From contig OX485805.1 of the NCBI GenBank assembly GCA_950295325.1, forward strand, positions 39,359,501 to 39,419,500: 60,000 nucleotides of DNA, given 5' to 3'. A model generated the notes under the pieces. It saw nothing but the letters and a program-made list of their open reading frames with translations, did no database searches and was not told the DNA's origin. Made by a program: the position numbers and the translations under genes. The DNA comes from Polytrichum commune. Its lineage: Eukaryota > Streptophyta > Polytrichopsida > Polytrichales > Polytrichaceae. Of this stretch, positions 1 through 10,950 are shown piece after piece. Each line of letters starts with the position of its first letter. Within the stretch, counting starts at the first letter, position 1.

Positions 1-1054
1 TGGTGTTAATCCAAGAGGATGGAGCTCATCTCCCTAAACTTGTTTCAAAGATTACTCAAACTTGGTTCATGGTTTCTTAACAATTGGAAACTTCTAGCCG
101 TTCGAAAGACCTCGAAGTCACAATCTCATTAACCACTCTCAACATCACGCGCATGTGTTGATAAAAGAGCACCACCTACGATTGACTCTTGGCAACATCA
201 ACAAGTTTCTTTATTTTCCGTTTGCTTTGGAGGTGGAGTATACGTCTTCAAGTCATTTGGACATGACATTGAGGTTGCGTCCAAAATCATTGACTAGGGT
301 GAGATTAAATTGTGTAATGTTCAAATGATGTTTGTACCTTACTACACACTATAGTAAAATACAATTGAAAGTATAAAGTAAAGGTGGGTTTTGCAAATAG
401 TGTTGTGAAATCAACCAACAAGACATTATGTTACTAAGGAAAAGAAAGTCAAGCTACGTTGAAAGAAAAAAAAATTAAATTAAATTTGGTGTTTTTGCCG
501 GTGTGAATTTGAGACGGTTGGCCTTATCTTGTCAAGAGTCCCATTGGTCACGATTAGGGTTTACTGCCTACCTTATGGTAAATGGACCCTATTTAAATAG
601 ACATAATATCCAATCATCCATACATGGCGGAAGTACATGAAATTATACTCTAAATTAGGAATGGATGTTTTGGAATCACTAGGGCCAACAAACCAAAATT
701 GATATTTTCTCCTTCATTTTGACACAACTTGAAAGCATATTTTCTAGCCCTTAAAAGAAATGTAAAAAAAGAACACATGCCGAGACTCGTGTGCGGAAAG
801 ACTAGTACTGTACCCACACCGAATAAAGTCTTAAACAATTAGTATCTTAGGGGGAAATACCTTATACGGCTTTTAGTAAGGTTATTAGACTGCTATGGAC
901 CACACGATAAGCATGTTTTTGAAATGATGGTCTCAAAGTGATCTCAAGAAATTATTGGTAGAGATAAGAAACTAGGTTGACATCCGATTGCTTGAGTCAT
1001 TATGTGGATGTGACATCGTACCATAATCCTACTTCCATTAAACGTATATTGGAA
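1..1054. other. Unassigned intergenic DNA
   Basis: I see no gene here. The stretch is AT-rich with stop codons in all frames, and the short open frames near 650-840 and 944-1129 have no recognisable motif. No strong tandem or inverted repeat was found. Confidence 0.6.
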
Positions 1055-1145
1055 TTGGCTTGGTTTCCTAACACCTATCGAGAAGGTAATAGTAAAAAAT
1101 GACCTCCTATAGGTGGGTTTTTGATTCATCCCAATTTCAGCTCAC
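1055..1145 (+). repeat. Dispersed repeat F, copy 1
   Basis: This is a short module that recurs at 1945-2105 and 7258-7395 in the same orientation. Shared blocks are a lead-in ending in CCTAACACCTATCG, a variable run around AATAGTAAAA, and a block ending in TTGATTCATCCCA. Divergence is high, so it is an old repeat. No coding sense was found and its origin is unknown. Confidence 0.55.
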
Positions 1146-1540
1146 TACATAAAATATCATTGTAGTGTCAAATGATCTTTTATGTCACTACGGTAACTTT
1201 TCTAATGACACTTCTTATGAACAAGTTTACAAGTGTTGTCATGAGCTATTGAATGAATTCCATGTCATTTATTGAAAACAAATTTCAATATATTTTTGCA
1301 TCTTAACATTTTTCCTAACGAAGTATTGTCATGGATGATTGAATTTGGATGAAATCCCACTTAGTAAGTGAGGGTAATTGCAACATTGTAAATCTACAAT
1401 GCCCAAAAAGATTTCCAAGAAATGACGAAGAATGTTAGGTTTACATTCAGTGTTGGTGACACTACATGGGCGGTTCGCAATAAATATTGAGCAAGACAAA
1501 TAGATTCGGTGACATGAAATACAATATTTCGTGTAGAGTA
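1143..1540 (+). mobile_element. Diverged ~400-bp DNA element, copy 1 of 2
   Basis: The ends form an imperfect inverted repeat: the left end reads CTACATAAAATAT and the right end, reverse-complemented, reads CTACACGAAATATT. Internal motifs include AGTGTCATTAG-like blocks and the string CATTCAGTGTTGGTGACACTA. The whole unit matches 16555-16915 in the opposite orientation, including the shared block GTCATGGATGAT. I could not find a convincing target-site duplication, so the boundaries are approximate and the superfamily is unknown. Confidence 0.5.
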
Positions 1541-1944
1541 ACACGGAGTTTGAGACCTCGTTTTAGAAGTTAATTTGTTTTAAAATAGAAACATCCAAGC
1601 TCCCCATCTATAAATGTTGTGAACATTCACCCTTTTGAAAATTTCAAACTAAGTACCTACTACTACATCAAGATCCAAACTCCTTATAAGTATCATCAAA
1701 TTAAAAACCCAAAATAAAATTGTGACATTTCATGTGCCACTTTCTTGAAAGATGTGGGATACTCAAATAGTGCCCACCCATGAGATTATTTTTAAGGAGT
1801 GATGCTATTCATGGAATGATACTCTTAGCATAGTATTCTTTTGTTGTTGTTGTGATGTCATGGTTGGGTAGTGGGTACCAAATTGCCCCTTTTCCAATAG
1901 CATAATATCCCTTTCTTTTGTAGTAAGGCGTGTTGCCCTAGGTG

Positions 1945-2105
1945 TGGTTTTTGTTTCCCAACACCTATCGTGGAGGGTGTAGTATAAACTCGCACCTTAC
2001 AACTTTGTTGTTGATTCATCCTAACATAATTCCATTACACTCATTTGGGGTCAATGGTCACGAATTAGGTGTTGATTTAGATTAAAATAATAGTCTCCAA
2101 ATTGT
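1945..2105 (+). repeat. Dispersed repeat F, copy 2
   Basis: It shares CCAACACCTATCG and TTGTTGATTCATCC with the copies at 1055 and 7258, and continues further right with GGTCAATGGTCACGAATTAG. The origin is unknown. Confidence 0.55.
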
Positions 2106-3225
2106 ATATAGCCATAAGCGTTTTCTACCTCCCTCTTGGAAAGTTTTACAAAACATGACTCCCCTAGTATGGGGTAAAGTTTCGAGACACCTACCAAGGG
2201 GGAGGAGAAATACATTTAGAAATATTGTAGAGCCAAATTTAAAATGAATGAATTTTTAAAAAAATCATAAGAAGAATATGAATAAGAATAAGACCTCTAA
2301 TAGGAGTTTGAGACCATGAATTAGAGTCTTGCAAGTTTAAATTAAGTTGAATCATACATGAAACCTCGGGAAGGTTTTGCTATGCCCCCCCCCCAAAAAA
2401 AAAAACAAAAAAAAAAAAGGTGCCATGGATCCCTATTGTGAACACTTTCAGCTGCACAACTAGTTTTGACCATTGGATTGGTTTGGGAATTGTTTCATCC
2501 ACTTAGCAATTTCAAATCATGAGAATATCAGTACAATTTAGAATTGTAATCAAGACCTAAACATTTAAAGATGCCAACATAAAGATTAACTTCTGTTTTA
2601 GTGATCACACATGCCCTCACATTTGTAAGGAATGTCGACTCTAAAATGGTTTCCATAGTTTAACCACATAGTCCAACCTCGTCGTGACATGTGTCATTTT
2701 GGTGTCCATTGTCAACCCCAAGCCTTGCCAAATTACAAACCATAATGTAGCACTACCACGTAAGGCGTTTGGATAAGAAGCACGCCCATGTAAGGCCCAC
2801 AAACGTTATTAAATTGCAACATAATTACAAGTGGATGCCGCAATCAAGGCCCCTTGGCTTTATGCAAATTAACATGGCGCGGGGGTTGAATGTTGGGCTG
2901 GAGGAGATTTCACTCAAGAGCTTTTGAATGAAGGTCGAGACAAAAAGCATTGAAACCAAGGCACCGTAGATTATACTCTACTAGCTATGTTTATGTGTTT
3001 ATCCACTCCACAATCATTTGGTGATAAATGACCCCCGAATTCCATCCCCGATTTCTAACTTATGTCAAGGACCATCATAAACCGCGGCTTGGCTTGTCTT
3101 GCTCCCAACCCAACGTCCCAACGTTTTCCAAAGCGTTGTGGCATTTCTTGCACTTTGAAATTGGGCAAAAAAGTTGTATCAATTCTCACTTGCTTCCTTG
3201 AGTTCACCGTCGTTCGTCATAAAAT
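2106..3225. other. Unassigned stretch with poly-C/poly-A tract and a family D remnant
   Basis: It holds a C10 run at 2385-2394 followed by an A-rich tract, and at about 2630-2790 a remnant of dispersed family D (blocks like CATGTGTCATTTTGGTGTCC). No gene is seen; all frames are short. Confidence 0.45.
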
Positions 3226-3672
3226 ATAGTTTACCCTCTATAAATGTTAACCCTCGGGAGTGGATCAAAGTTAACATTTATAGAGGTGTTAACAGTTAAC
3301 AATTATAAAATTACTTTTTTGAACAATATACAAATCTTAACATTTATAAATATAAGCAATTGTGAAGAGTCCTTGTGAGAGAATACCATTCATAAAATTG
3401 CAAACCCAATCAAAACTTTATTCAATATCAAGTTTACAAATCACTTGAGAGAGAGAGAGGAATGTAACTGGATGTGTAGTTTTTATCATCCATATTATGG
3501 TTGTATTTCATTCGTTAACATTTATAGAGTCAAATTTACAAAGAAGGGAGTACCATTTTGTTAACAGTTTACACATTTAACATTTATAGTGTGCAATATG
3601 TGGGGAGTAGAAGAAAGTTAACATTTAGAGAGGGTTAACACTTATAGGTGTAACATTTATAGAGGGTGTATG
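3226..3672. mobile_element. DNA element with CCCTCTATAAATGTTA termini
   Basis: The left end (about 3233-3250) and the right end (about 3648-3666) are inverted copies of CCCTCTATAAATGTTA. The same motif recurs inside in both orientations, near 3275, 3340, 3515, 3575 and 3625, as TAACATTTATAGAGG or close variants. Such subterminal repetition is typical of non-autonomous DNA transposons, whose transposase binds many short sites. I could not settle the target-site duplication. A (GA)n patch sits at about 3445-3456. Confidence 0.6.
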
Positions 3673-4714
3673 TGGCAAAATAATCTTTCTAGAGACTCAA
3701 CTAGAGAGGATATTATCCCACACCAAACTCCGGTTGATCTTCATCTTTGTGGTTTTCGAAGGATGAGAAATTGCGACCTTGATTCCTTGGCACCATTTTG
3801 ATATGGGAACAATATGCTTCATACAAGAGATAGATGCAAATCTAACCCAACTTCACCCTTAACTTCCCAAGCGCATGAAAGGGTTGTTTTGAGTACGTTT
3901 CACTTAATGTTGGTTGTGAAATTTTCATGGACAAGTTTTGTGGTTGAACTAGGACTTGTGTATATGATCTTGAAGAATGGGTGGGAGATGAGCTATAATG
4001 AGGAGGGGGGAGGGGGGTGGGCACGCACAATCCTCGGGACTTTTAAATTATAACAATTGAAGGATGTGATGTAAGAGAAAATGCTATCTTTTATCCTCCG
4101 ACAAGGACCTTTAACTAGTAAAATTCACGTGGAAAATGAGCGGAAAGCTTTTGTCATCCACTGGATGGGAACAACTCATTGGTGGAGCATCTCCACAAAT
4201 TTGCATGCCAAAATGTATGAATCACAATAGGCTAGCCACCTTGCATTTGGAGTATGTAAACCGTCCCATATTTCTAACCACATATATATAAAGAATTCCT
4301 TCAAAATTTGAGAGTGTCCAAATGGCAAATTGAATGGCAAATGTGAACACAAAGGCCACTTCTACATGACTTCAAAAAATATTTTGCTTTTTACCAAAAT
4401 AAACATTGTTGATGCTAATGCAAAGTTTGCATAGAAGTGACAAATGTTGATTGGAGTCAACACCCTCACATGAGCTCCCATCACCACAAGCGCATGACCA
4501 TTACCTAATTTGACATGTTTTTGCACATTCTAATCATTTACAAATTGCGCGGCTCATGTGTCTATGCATAGATATCCATGTTGGCTTGATGTTTATAGTT
4601 ATTTTGATCGTGGATGAATGAGTTAGGTGGGGTTAATGTAGGAAGAAATCATCCATCAACCATAAATTGATTGCTTTAAGAAGTTGGGGGTTGAGGTATA
4701 CATGACTAGATTTA
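3673..4714. other. Unassigned intergenic DNA
   Basis: No gene is seen. The open frame at 3814-4053 runs through a G-rich stretch and has no motif. A short (TA)n is near 4283. Confidence 0.5.
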
Positions 4715-5065
4715 CCACAACAATAATTTGGGCACCTATATTTGAGTGATTTGTGGTTAGGTGTAGATTTAAGAACTACACTAAAAAGACATGTGTTTAG
4801 AAGAGATCATTGGACAACAAGCTCAAATATGTCAACCATTTTAGACTCCATAGTCAATATGATTGGGGGGGGGGGGGCTATATGACAAGCACAAGCATGT
4901 TCAATTCGAGAATATATATATATATGAGCTCCAAAATTTATGATGCAATGGCTACAACACAATTTGGATTGGTAATCATCTTGCATTAACCGCGTGTTTC
5001 GTATATTACAAGAAGTGGGTGTAGAGAGAATAGTAGTTAAATTACACATGTGAACCTTAAACTAT
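4715..5065 (-). repeat. Dispersed repeat D, copy on minus strand
   Basis: Read as reverse complement, it carries the same order of blocks as 36785-37115 and 40600-40885: a block about ATACGAAACACGCGG, then GATGATTA, a GGAGCTCATAT block, ACATGTCTTTTT-like text, and finally CACTCAAATATAGGTG. A G13 run (4865-4877) and a short AT run interrupt it. It is a member of a dispersed non-coding family with at least ten partial copies here; its class (LTR, LINE leader or other) is not decidable from these copies. Confidence 0.6.
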
Positions 5066-5084
5066 TTCATTCCATTGGGTTAAC

Positions 5085-5350
5085 CCCCAAAGTGTCTAGA
5101 AGGCCCATACTAAGCCTCTCCAAGCAAAAAAAATAAAAATAAACATATATGAGTTACATACATTCATTTTCAACTAATCATGTCAAAAGTGATCATCTCT
5201 GAAATCAACTTATTGAGATAGTGCGCCGTTTGAACAAGTTAAACACTTTGATGTTATTGAAAGATTCGAGTTTAATTATGCAACTTGGGTGCCTTTGGAT
5301 GCAATTACATACGTTGTATTTCGACCATCAATATCTAGTATAAATATACA
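5085..5350 (+). repeat. Dispersed repeat G, copy 1
   Basis: It matches 37911-38190 in the opposite orientation. Shared blocks include the segment around GCCTCTCCAAGCAAAAAA, AATCATGTCAAAAGTGAT, AACACTTTGATGTTATTGA, and the TGGATGCAA stretch. No reading frame is conserved, so it is likely part of a transposon or its relic. Confidence 0.55.
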
Positions 5351-7257
5351 TTTATTCTCTCTTTCCCATCAAACAACGTATAGAATAATTGTATGTATGG
5401 CTAAAAATTGAGCCCCACGTCATTTAAGAGTCAAAGTGTAGTTGAATCCCCAACGAAGTTGTATATGCTATTGCCGTCGTTTTCTCCGATGTTAACGTTT
5501 ACTTGCAACTTAAGGGGTCATCTCTCTCTTGATGATTGCCATGCACGCGGCTCTTCTCCAAAGCACGGGGTTTACCCGGTTCCAAATGGAGGAGTTCAAA
5601 TTTAGCCCATGGACACTTATTTACGTGCGAGTGGGGTTCGATCCCACCTTTGATGCGGGAGGTGAATAGCTTATTTTGAAAGCATATCCTTCCATATAAA
5701 GAGGAAGTGGAATCGTTGATCCACTCACCTTCCCCCACATAGATAACACCAAAACCAAACGATTCTAGCCCCCAATTGGATTCACCGTATAGCTAGTAAC
5801 ATGCCAACATGCACATGCTTATTTAATAACAATATTGTTTCGAGGGTTGACCTAATAATTTCACTCCATGAAGACCACACCCAAAGTACTAAAGTGTGCA
5901 TGGAAACCTCGTTCACTAATCATTATGTGAGTGAGAGAGGCTTTCACTTAGATTTTCTAGTCGCATGCGTGACCTAGTTGCCAAATTTGGAGCGGGAGCT
6001 TGAACTCAAGCCATCAATTTGTCGGAGCCAACACGTTGTGAGATGAGAAGACGGAGTTTTAAAATTGGGACGACAAAATTGTTCCCTCCAGCCGACAAAA
6101 TGGTGAGGGATTCTTGTAACTTCCACCGGATGATGGTACACTTTTAAAAAAAGCATTTGAAAAAATAAGAAATTAAAAAAAAATGCATCCCCAAGTGGCG
6201 AATTTGGACAACAAGATTCATGTGCCAATAAGGTGGCCGGAATAGTGACAAGGGGAGGGGGGGCAATTGAGGAGTCACTTTTTGTGTGTATAGTGTTGTG
6301 CCGCATTTAACCCCTAAATCCGTAAGCACCGTTCTCCTCGAAATCGGCCTCAAATGATTGTTCTAAGTCAGATTACTTAGGACTCGGTCTGTGGGTGTAG
6401 CCTCTGTGTGAGCTTTGCAAAAGAATATCAACCGTCCACGCGGCAGTGTGAAAAAGAGAAACTAATACATATGTGGAGGTATAATGGGCAGGTGAGATGA
6501 TCGAAAACATAAATTTAACCCTGTTGGCATCATCGAATGGATGATGGGATGAGACCCAATTGGAATGAAATGTTTTGCATGAGATTTCCAACAAAATTGT
6601 GAACCTTGGAGGCTTGAAGTTTGTGTGTTTGCACCTAATGTGATTTTTTGAGAGCCCTTGCAATGTGTAGCACCCCATTCTACATCCAATCTTACATAAT
6701 ATATTTTTAAATAACTTCAAAAACTTCAGTTACCATAGAATAAACTACCCAAAGGTAGGTATCTGAAACATAGAATAAACTAAATCCCTACAAAGTTTCT
6801 TATCTTCCCAAGTACATATGAGTGTTTTTTTTCCTACATAACAAAATTCCTAATTTATCATGAGGTTTAGTCCAAATCCAATGGAGTTTGGGACGTTGAA
6901 TGCAAGATGAAATTCATTAATGTTGACATGAACTTCACCCCATCTTTGAAAAGTCAAAGATCTCATTCGCAACAAATAAAAACCCATAAAAAATTGGTCA
7001 TTTTGGGTCTCTCGGGGATTTCAAGGGTTAACTTGAAGTAGGATAATTTTGTGGTGTTATGCTCCCCACCCATAAACCCTGGGTGACTTAGTCCTACATG
7101 CTCACCTCATGCAACTTGCGCAAATCAAATGAACAAACGAATGTGCAATAATTTACATTATTACTTGTTAGTTAATTTGTATTACTTTCCCTTTTAACTC
7201 GGGGGAGGGAAATGGGTGAAATTGGAGGAATTCATGGTAATCTGGAAGCTTATATTT
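5351..7257. other. Unassigned intergenic DNA
   Basis: About 1.9 kb without a supportable gene. Minus-strand open frames at 5974-6306 and 6373-6720 are the longest, but they show no domain, no clear codon bias and no partner copy. No strong repeats were seen. Confidence 0.5.
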
Positions 7258-7395
7258 TGGGTTTGGGTTCCTAACATCTACTAAGGGGGTAATAGTAAAA
7301 GATGACCAACCCTATATATGTCGTTTCTTGATTCATCCCACTTCAAGTTCACGAGACTAACTACGGATCATTGACTCTGATTAAGAAGTGAATTT
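7258..7395 (+). repeat. Dispersed repeat F, copy 3
   Basis: It shares the CCTAACATCTACTA-type block, AATAGTAAAAGATGACC and TTGATTCATCCCA with copies at 1055 and 1945. The copy ends just left of the DNA element that starts at 7467. Confidence 0.5.
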
Positions 7396-7466
7396 ATCTC
7401 AAAATAAAAAATAAAAAAATCCGGACTTTACAATAGTAACCATCGTTTTCACCCTCTTCTCCCCAT

Positions 7467-7711
7467 CTCGGGGGGTTCATTGGCGAAAATCGTAGAACAA
7501 CGTGCGATAAAAAATAGGGTCCAATATATTCATTGTAGATAAATTTTGTAAAAAATGTACATGTAAAATAGGGGATTTTAAAATAGTGAAACATGTTTAC
7601 ATGTAAAATACCATCACCTTATAATTTTTTTTGCAAGGTAAATAACCCCCCCAATAAATAGGTCCCGAGCGCACGTGTATGCAAATTATAAGAGGGAGTG
7701 AACCCCCCGAG
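7467..7711 (+). mobile_element. CTCGGG-terminus DNA element, family 1, copy 1
   Basis: A 245-bp element that starts CTCGGGGGGTTCA and ends TGAACCCCCCGAG, apart from one end being slightly varied. It is flanked by an exact 8-bp direct repeat, CTCCCCAT (7459-7466 and 7712-7719), the expected footprint of insertion. It matches 52235-52526 in the opposite orientation, including the interior CATGTTTACATGTAAAATA and a C7 run at 7646-7652. It has no coding capacity, so it is non-autonomous. An 8-bp duplication fits hAT and some other superfamilies, but the terminal CTCGGG is not the usual hAT CAGGG-like end. Superfamily unassigned. Confidence 0.85.
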
Positions 7712-7894
7712 CTCCCCATGTTCACCCTCCCCCACAACCGGTGTTGTGAACACTCACCCCTTCTATTTGATATATTTCATAAATGTAACACTCTTATTAA
7801 CATCAAACCAAGTTAAAATTTTGGGAAGAACAATACCAAGTGCATTTTTACAACTTTTTTATGAGGTCACTTTCATTCTAACATGACATTGTTG

Positions 7895-8248
7895 CTCGGG
7901 GGGGGGGGGGGTAGTCATTGGTTGGAGTAGCAATATACGTGCGAACAAATGATAGGGTATTTTAAAAACATGGGGGCAAAAAAATATAAATGGACTTAAG
8001 AGTAATATAGGGTATCAAAAATGGCACTGGACATCTTTAAAGTACTATAGGGTATGGAATAATAGGTAATTTGGAATTATAAGTAATGCAAGCCATTTTT
8101 CTATTAACCCAAAGTAGAAAATTCTATAATGATAGCATGTGAAAAAAAGAAGAGAATTGAAAGTAATACCCCCCTATAAAATAGTGGTTGTTCGCACCTA
8201 TATCCTTAATTTTTTAACACACTGCCCCCCCCCCCCCCCCATCCCGAG
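7895..8248 (+). mobile_element. CTCGGG-terminus DNA element, family 2, copy 1
   Basis: A 354-bp element beginning CTCGGG, with a G14 run (7898-7911), and ending CCCGAG after a C16 run (8225-8240). The flanks carry an exact 8-bp target-site duplication, CATTGTTG (7887-7894 and 8249-8256). Inside the G run, ATATACGTGCGAACAA is mirrored near the other end by ATATAGGTGCGAACAA in reverse complement, so the inverted repeats extend past the homopolymer. A second copy in opposite orientation lies at 59091-59443. It lies only 183 bp from the family 1 element at 7467-7711. No open frame. Confidence 0.88.
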
Positions 8249-8256
8249 CATTGTTG

Positions 8257-8794
8257 ATTGAAACCTCCCAAATCACAATTTTTTAAAAACATATTGCGTA
8301 ACCAATTCATTTTGGTTGCAAGTATGGGCATGTTTACAATAAAGGCATTAGCCCCAGCTCTTTAATAAGCGGATAATGACCCATGGTACCTTGCTTTTTG
8401 AATGAAAGCATTGAGTATTGCACAATAGAAACTTCATTGCTTTTAATTACATGAAAAGCAACGTTCAAAGCAACTCCATCATTTGCATTTTGAATTGAAC
8501 ATGAATAGAGTTAGATTATGTATTCTCAAATAGTCGTCATGGGTTGTCCCTCGAGCCTACCTTCAATAGTAGTCCTGAAATCTTCCCCTACAATCCCTAC
8601 CAACATTATCCATACTTGTCTTGTGGGATTCCATGCATATTTTTCATCCACTGAAAATATTCTGAGACGTAGTCCAAAATTGTTCTCATGCAAACTGAAA
8701 ATGAGGGACCATGATACTCTCTATTGATGAGAATTCAAGGATCCTCAAGAGCCCTTGCCTAATGACTTACATGTAAACATGCCCTAAAGTCTAT
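8257..8794. other. Unassigned intergenic DNA
   Basis: No gene or repeat partner was recognised in this interval. The open frame 8518-8727 has no motif. Confidence 0.5.
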
Positions 8795-9899
8795 TTGAAC
8801 TATGGTGCCATTGTTCTCAAAATTAGCCATATCACTTTGAGGTTACAAAAAAACCGGAGATTTTATATTCTTACTATTATCTTTAAAAGAAAACATTGTG
8901 TCACGGTGAAAGATCTCCAGAAGTATGTTCGGGGAAAACTGACGGCTAGTTCATTATCAGCCGATGGATTTCCCCTCATGGCCGGTCCAAATTTCCAACC
9001 ATCGGATGGCAATCCGATTGTAATTTCAATCCTCCGGCGATTAGCCGATGGACCAGAAAATGTCCCGGAAATGTAGCCGATTCTTCTTGTGAGTTACTGG
9101 ATTTCAACCGAAAGCATCCACAACGCTATTTGTCTGGGGCATCTGATGATGCACTTGAGGAAGTACCCTAAACCTTAAACTTTTTGAATTATGCAACCTT
9201 TCCATGACCAAATCCAATAGCTTCTATGAAGAATTGGGGGACCCTTGGCCTTCAAGCAGTGAAGGCATTGCTAGGTTCAATTCCTACCAAGGATATTAAG
9301 TCTTCAAATTAAAAAATTTGAACATGCCTTTTCTTTTCACTTATTCAAGATTTTGTACTAAGAAATGATTTCTAATAACTTTTCATACATTTGTTTAAAC
9401 AATTAGTGCCGATATGAATTCCATTTAATTGGATATTGGCCAATGAAAATATGAAAATATAGGCAATTGGCCGATTGATTTTACAGAAGACCGGCTGTTG
9501 CCGATGTAAATTGGGAAAAATCCGACCCTTCGTAGCAACTACCGGCAATCAGCCACTAAGGCTTCAAAAACTTCCCAAACTCTGCTCCAGAAGGTAGAAG
9601 CCGTAAATTATGAGGTTTTTTTAGCTAAAAGACACACATACACCCTGCAATTAGTGGAAACTATTCAAGGTTATGGCACTTTCATGTATGGCACCAAAAT
9701 TCGGGGACGCGACTTGATAAATTTTCATTGGAATGTCTTCTAGAAGGGCATGAAGATGTATACGATGTCTCATGTCAAAGTGCATTCTTCGACTACCTAT
9801 CATATCATACTGGCCGATTTCAAAGAGCTTTGCTTAGAATTATATGCGCTCAAGCTTACTATGGGCTTGCAACAACGGCTGGCCTGCCTTCTTGGTTAG
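8795..9899 (+). pseudogene. Possible coding relic split by a 660-bp transposon
   Basis: If the element 8924-9584 and one copy of its 9-bp duplication are skipped, the plus-strand frame that is open from 8795 continues in register from 9594 for 49 codons to a TAG at 9741, then 51 more codons to a TAG at 9897. The right part reads like protein (for example HTYTLQLVETIQGYGTFMYG and FKELCLELYAL). I do not recognise the product. The frame match could be chance in a region with many short open frames. The leftmost start would be TTG and no upstream signal was seen. Treat as a hypothesis only. Confidence 0.25.
8924..9584 (+). mobile_element. 660-bp DNA element A, copy 1, with 9-bp target duplication
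   Basis: It starts TATGTTCGGGG and ends AAACTCTG. It is flanked by an exact 9-bp direct repeat, CTCCAGAAG (8915-8923 and 9585-9593), the size typical of Mutator-like (MULE) insertion. The two ends share an imperfect inverted core, GTTYGGG. The interior is rich in CCGATGG/GCCGAT motifs at both ends, like transposase-binding arrays. Mid-element it carries GGTTCAATTCC at 9274-9284, matching the Pol III B-box consensus. No transposase frame. A second copy, inverted, is at 13710-14373. Confidence 0.85.
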
Positions 9900-10232
9900 T
9901 CACTAAAGTAGCCTCACAATCACGAAACCTGGCCAAACAAAGATTTAACACTTGGCACAAACCAAAAACCATGTGAAAGACATCATGACAACCCAACCAC
10001 ATTGGGTTGCGTTGTTTCGGCCGGATTGGTTGTATTTTAGGTTCTTTTTGCAATTGAAATTTCAATTTGTGCCCACAAAAAAAAAAAAAAACCGCATCAA
10101 AAACAACATATGACGCTATCAAGGAGTTTTTTCTTGGAATAGAGTGGAACTCTCTCCATCTCTCTAAGGAGAAAGTAGATTACCTCCACCTCAAGAATTT
10201 TCTAAAATAAAAATGTGAACTGTACTTGAAGC
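9900..10232. other. Unassigned intergenic DNA
   Basis: About 330 bp with an A-run at 10077-10091. No gene or repeat was recognised. Confidence 0.45.
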
Positions 10233-10343
10233 AACCATTGACTCCACCAAAACACAAAATCTTTGATGCCTAGTACACCTCGAACCGTAGGCTTGCCATT
10301 GAAACTGGATGACGGACGATTATCCTTATTTCTGGACATACTA
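10233..10343 (+). pseudogene. Decayed retroelement-like coding tail, copy 1, left part
   Basis: It matches 14773-14840 in the same orientation. One frame still reads NRRLAIETG then a stop, then ISGHT, resembling the segment that precedes the C-terminal zinc knuckle in many non-LTR retroelement ORFs (a residue pattern of L.IETGRW). The reading is interrupted at about 10343 by the insertion 10344-10950 and resumes at about 10951. It is too degraded to name a family. Confidence 0.45.
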
Positions 10344-10388
10344 AGGAAGCTAGTGGATAATCGTCCGTCAAAACCACTAGCTTCCTTA
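10311..10388. repeat. Two interleaved 15-bp inverted repeats at an insertion junction
   Basis: Segment A (10311-10325, GACGGACGATTATCC) is repeated inverted at 10355-10369. Segment B (10342-10356, TAAGGAAGCTAGTGG) is repeated inverted at 10374-10388. Both pairs are perfect and are arranged A-B-A'-B', so a single strand could form an H-type pseudoknot. The cluster lies exactly where the coding tail meets the inserted segment, so it may record a template switch or a compound insertion. Confidence 0.85.
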
Positions 10389-10950
10389 AACCGATCCCCT
10401 AGGCCCCGTGTATGACAACCTTGCATACGATGAGAGCCCCCATCTTCACTGCCTAGAACCAACACAACGCAATTGGGTACTAGACCCAAGCTAGATCAAA
10501 GCCCCACATGGCCAACTCTATGATCCCACCTGGTTTGGCTATAGAATTGTTCCCTTGCATCCCGGGTACCAACCCCCTTAATGCCCATAATCAACCCCCT
10601 TTGTGCCCATAATTGACCCCTTGGCTTTTGTGGGCTTGAGCTGTCACACCCCCCCCCCCCGCTGCGGCGCGGTACTCATGAATAGAATGGCTAGATTAGG
10701 CATTGACAAGCCACCCTAACCCCACCTTGAACTAGCCCGAGATAGGATGGAGTTCGTTACCAACCCTATATGGAGGTGGAGGCCAGTATGTGGTGGTGCC
10801 ACTAATGGCACCTAAACCCATCACTCTATGGGCCCCAACACTCCTTTTCAATGAGGAACGGTTCAAGGTAGTAAATTGTTGGTGATTGGGAGACGTTTAT
10901 AGGTGTTGCTTTTGAGTGGGATGTTGGTTGTAGCACTTTCTACCTTAAAC
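10344..10950 (-). mobile_element. Inserted repeat E, copy 1, splitting the coding tail
   Basis: About 600 bp that separates two parts of a sequence contiguous at 14773-15110. Its ends read TAAGGAAGCTAGTG and, reverse-complemented, TAAGGTAGAAAGTG, a plausible terminal inverted repeat. From 10390 to 10830 it is the reverse complement of 16085-16555, sharing for example GTGCCATTAGTGGC, TAGCCATTCTATTCA and TTGTCATACACGGG. It contains a C12 run (10649-10660). A clean target-site duplication was not found. The family is unknown. Confidence 0.6.

Noticed and set aside
8518-8727. Small ORF near the 7.9-kb element
   Set aside because: No motif, no codon bias and no second copy.
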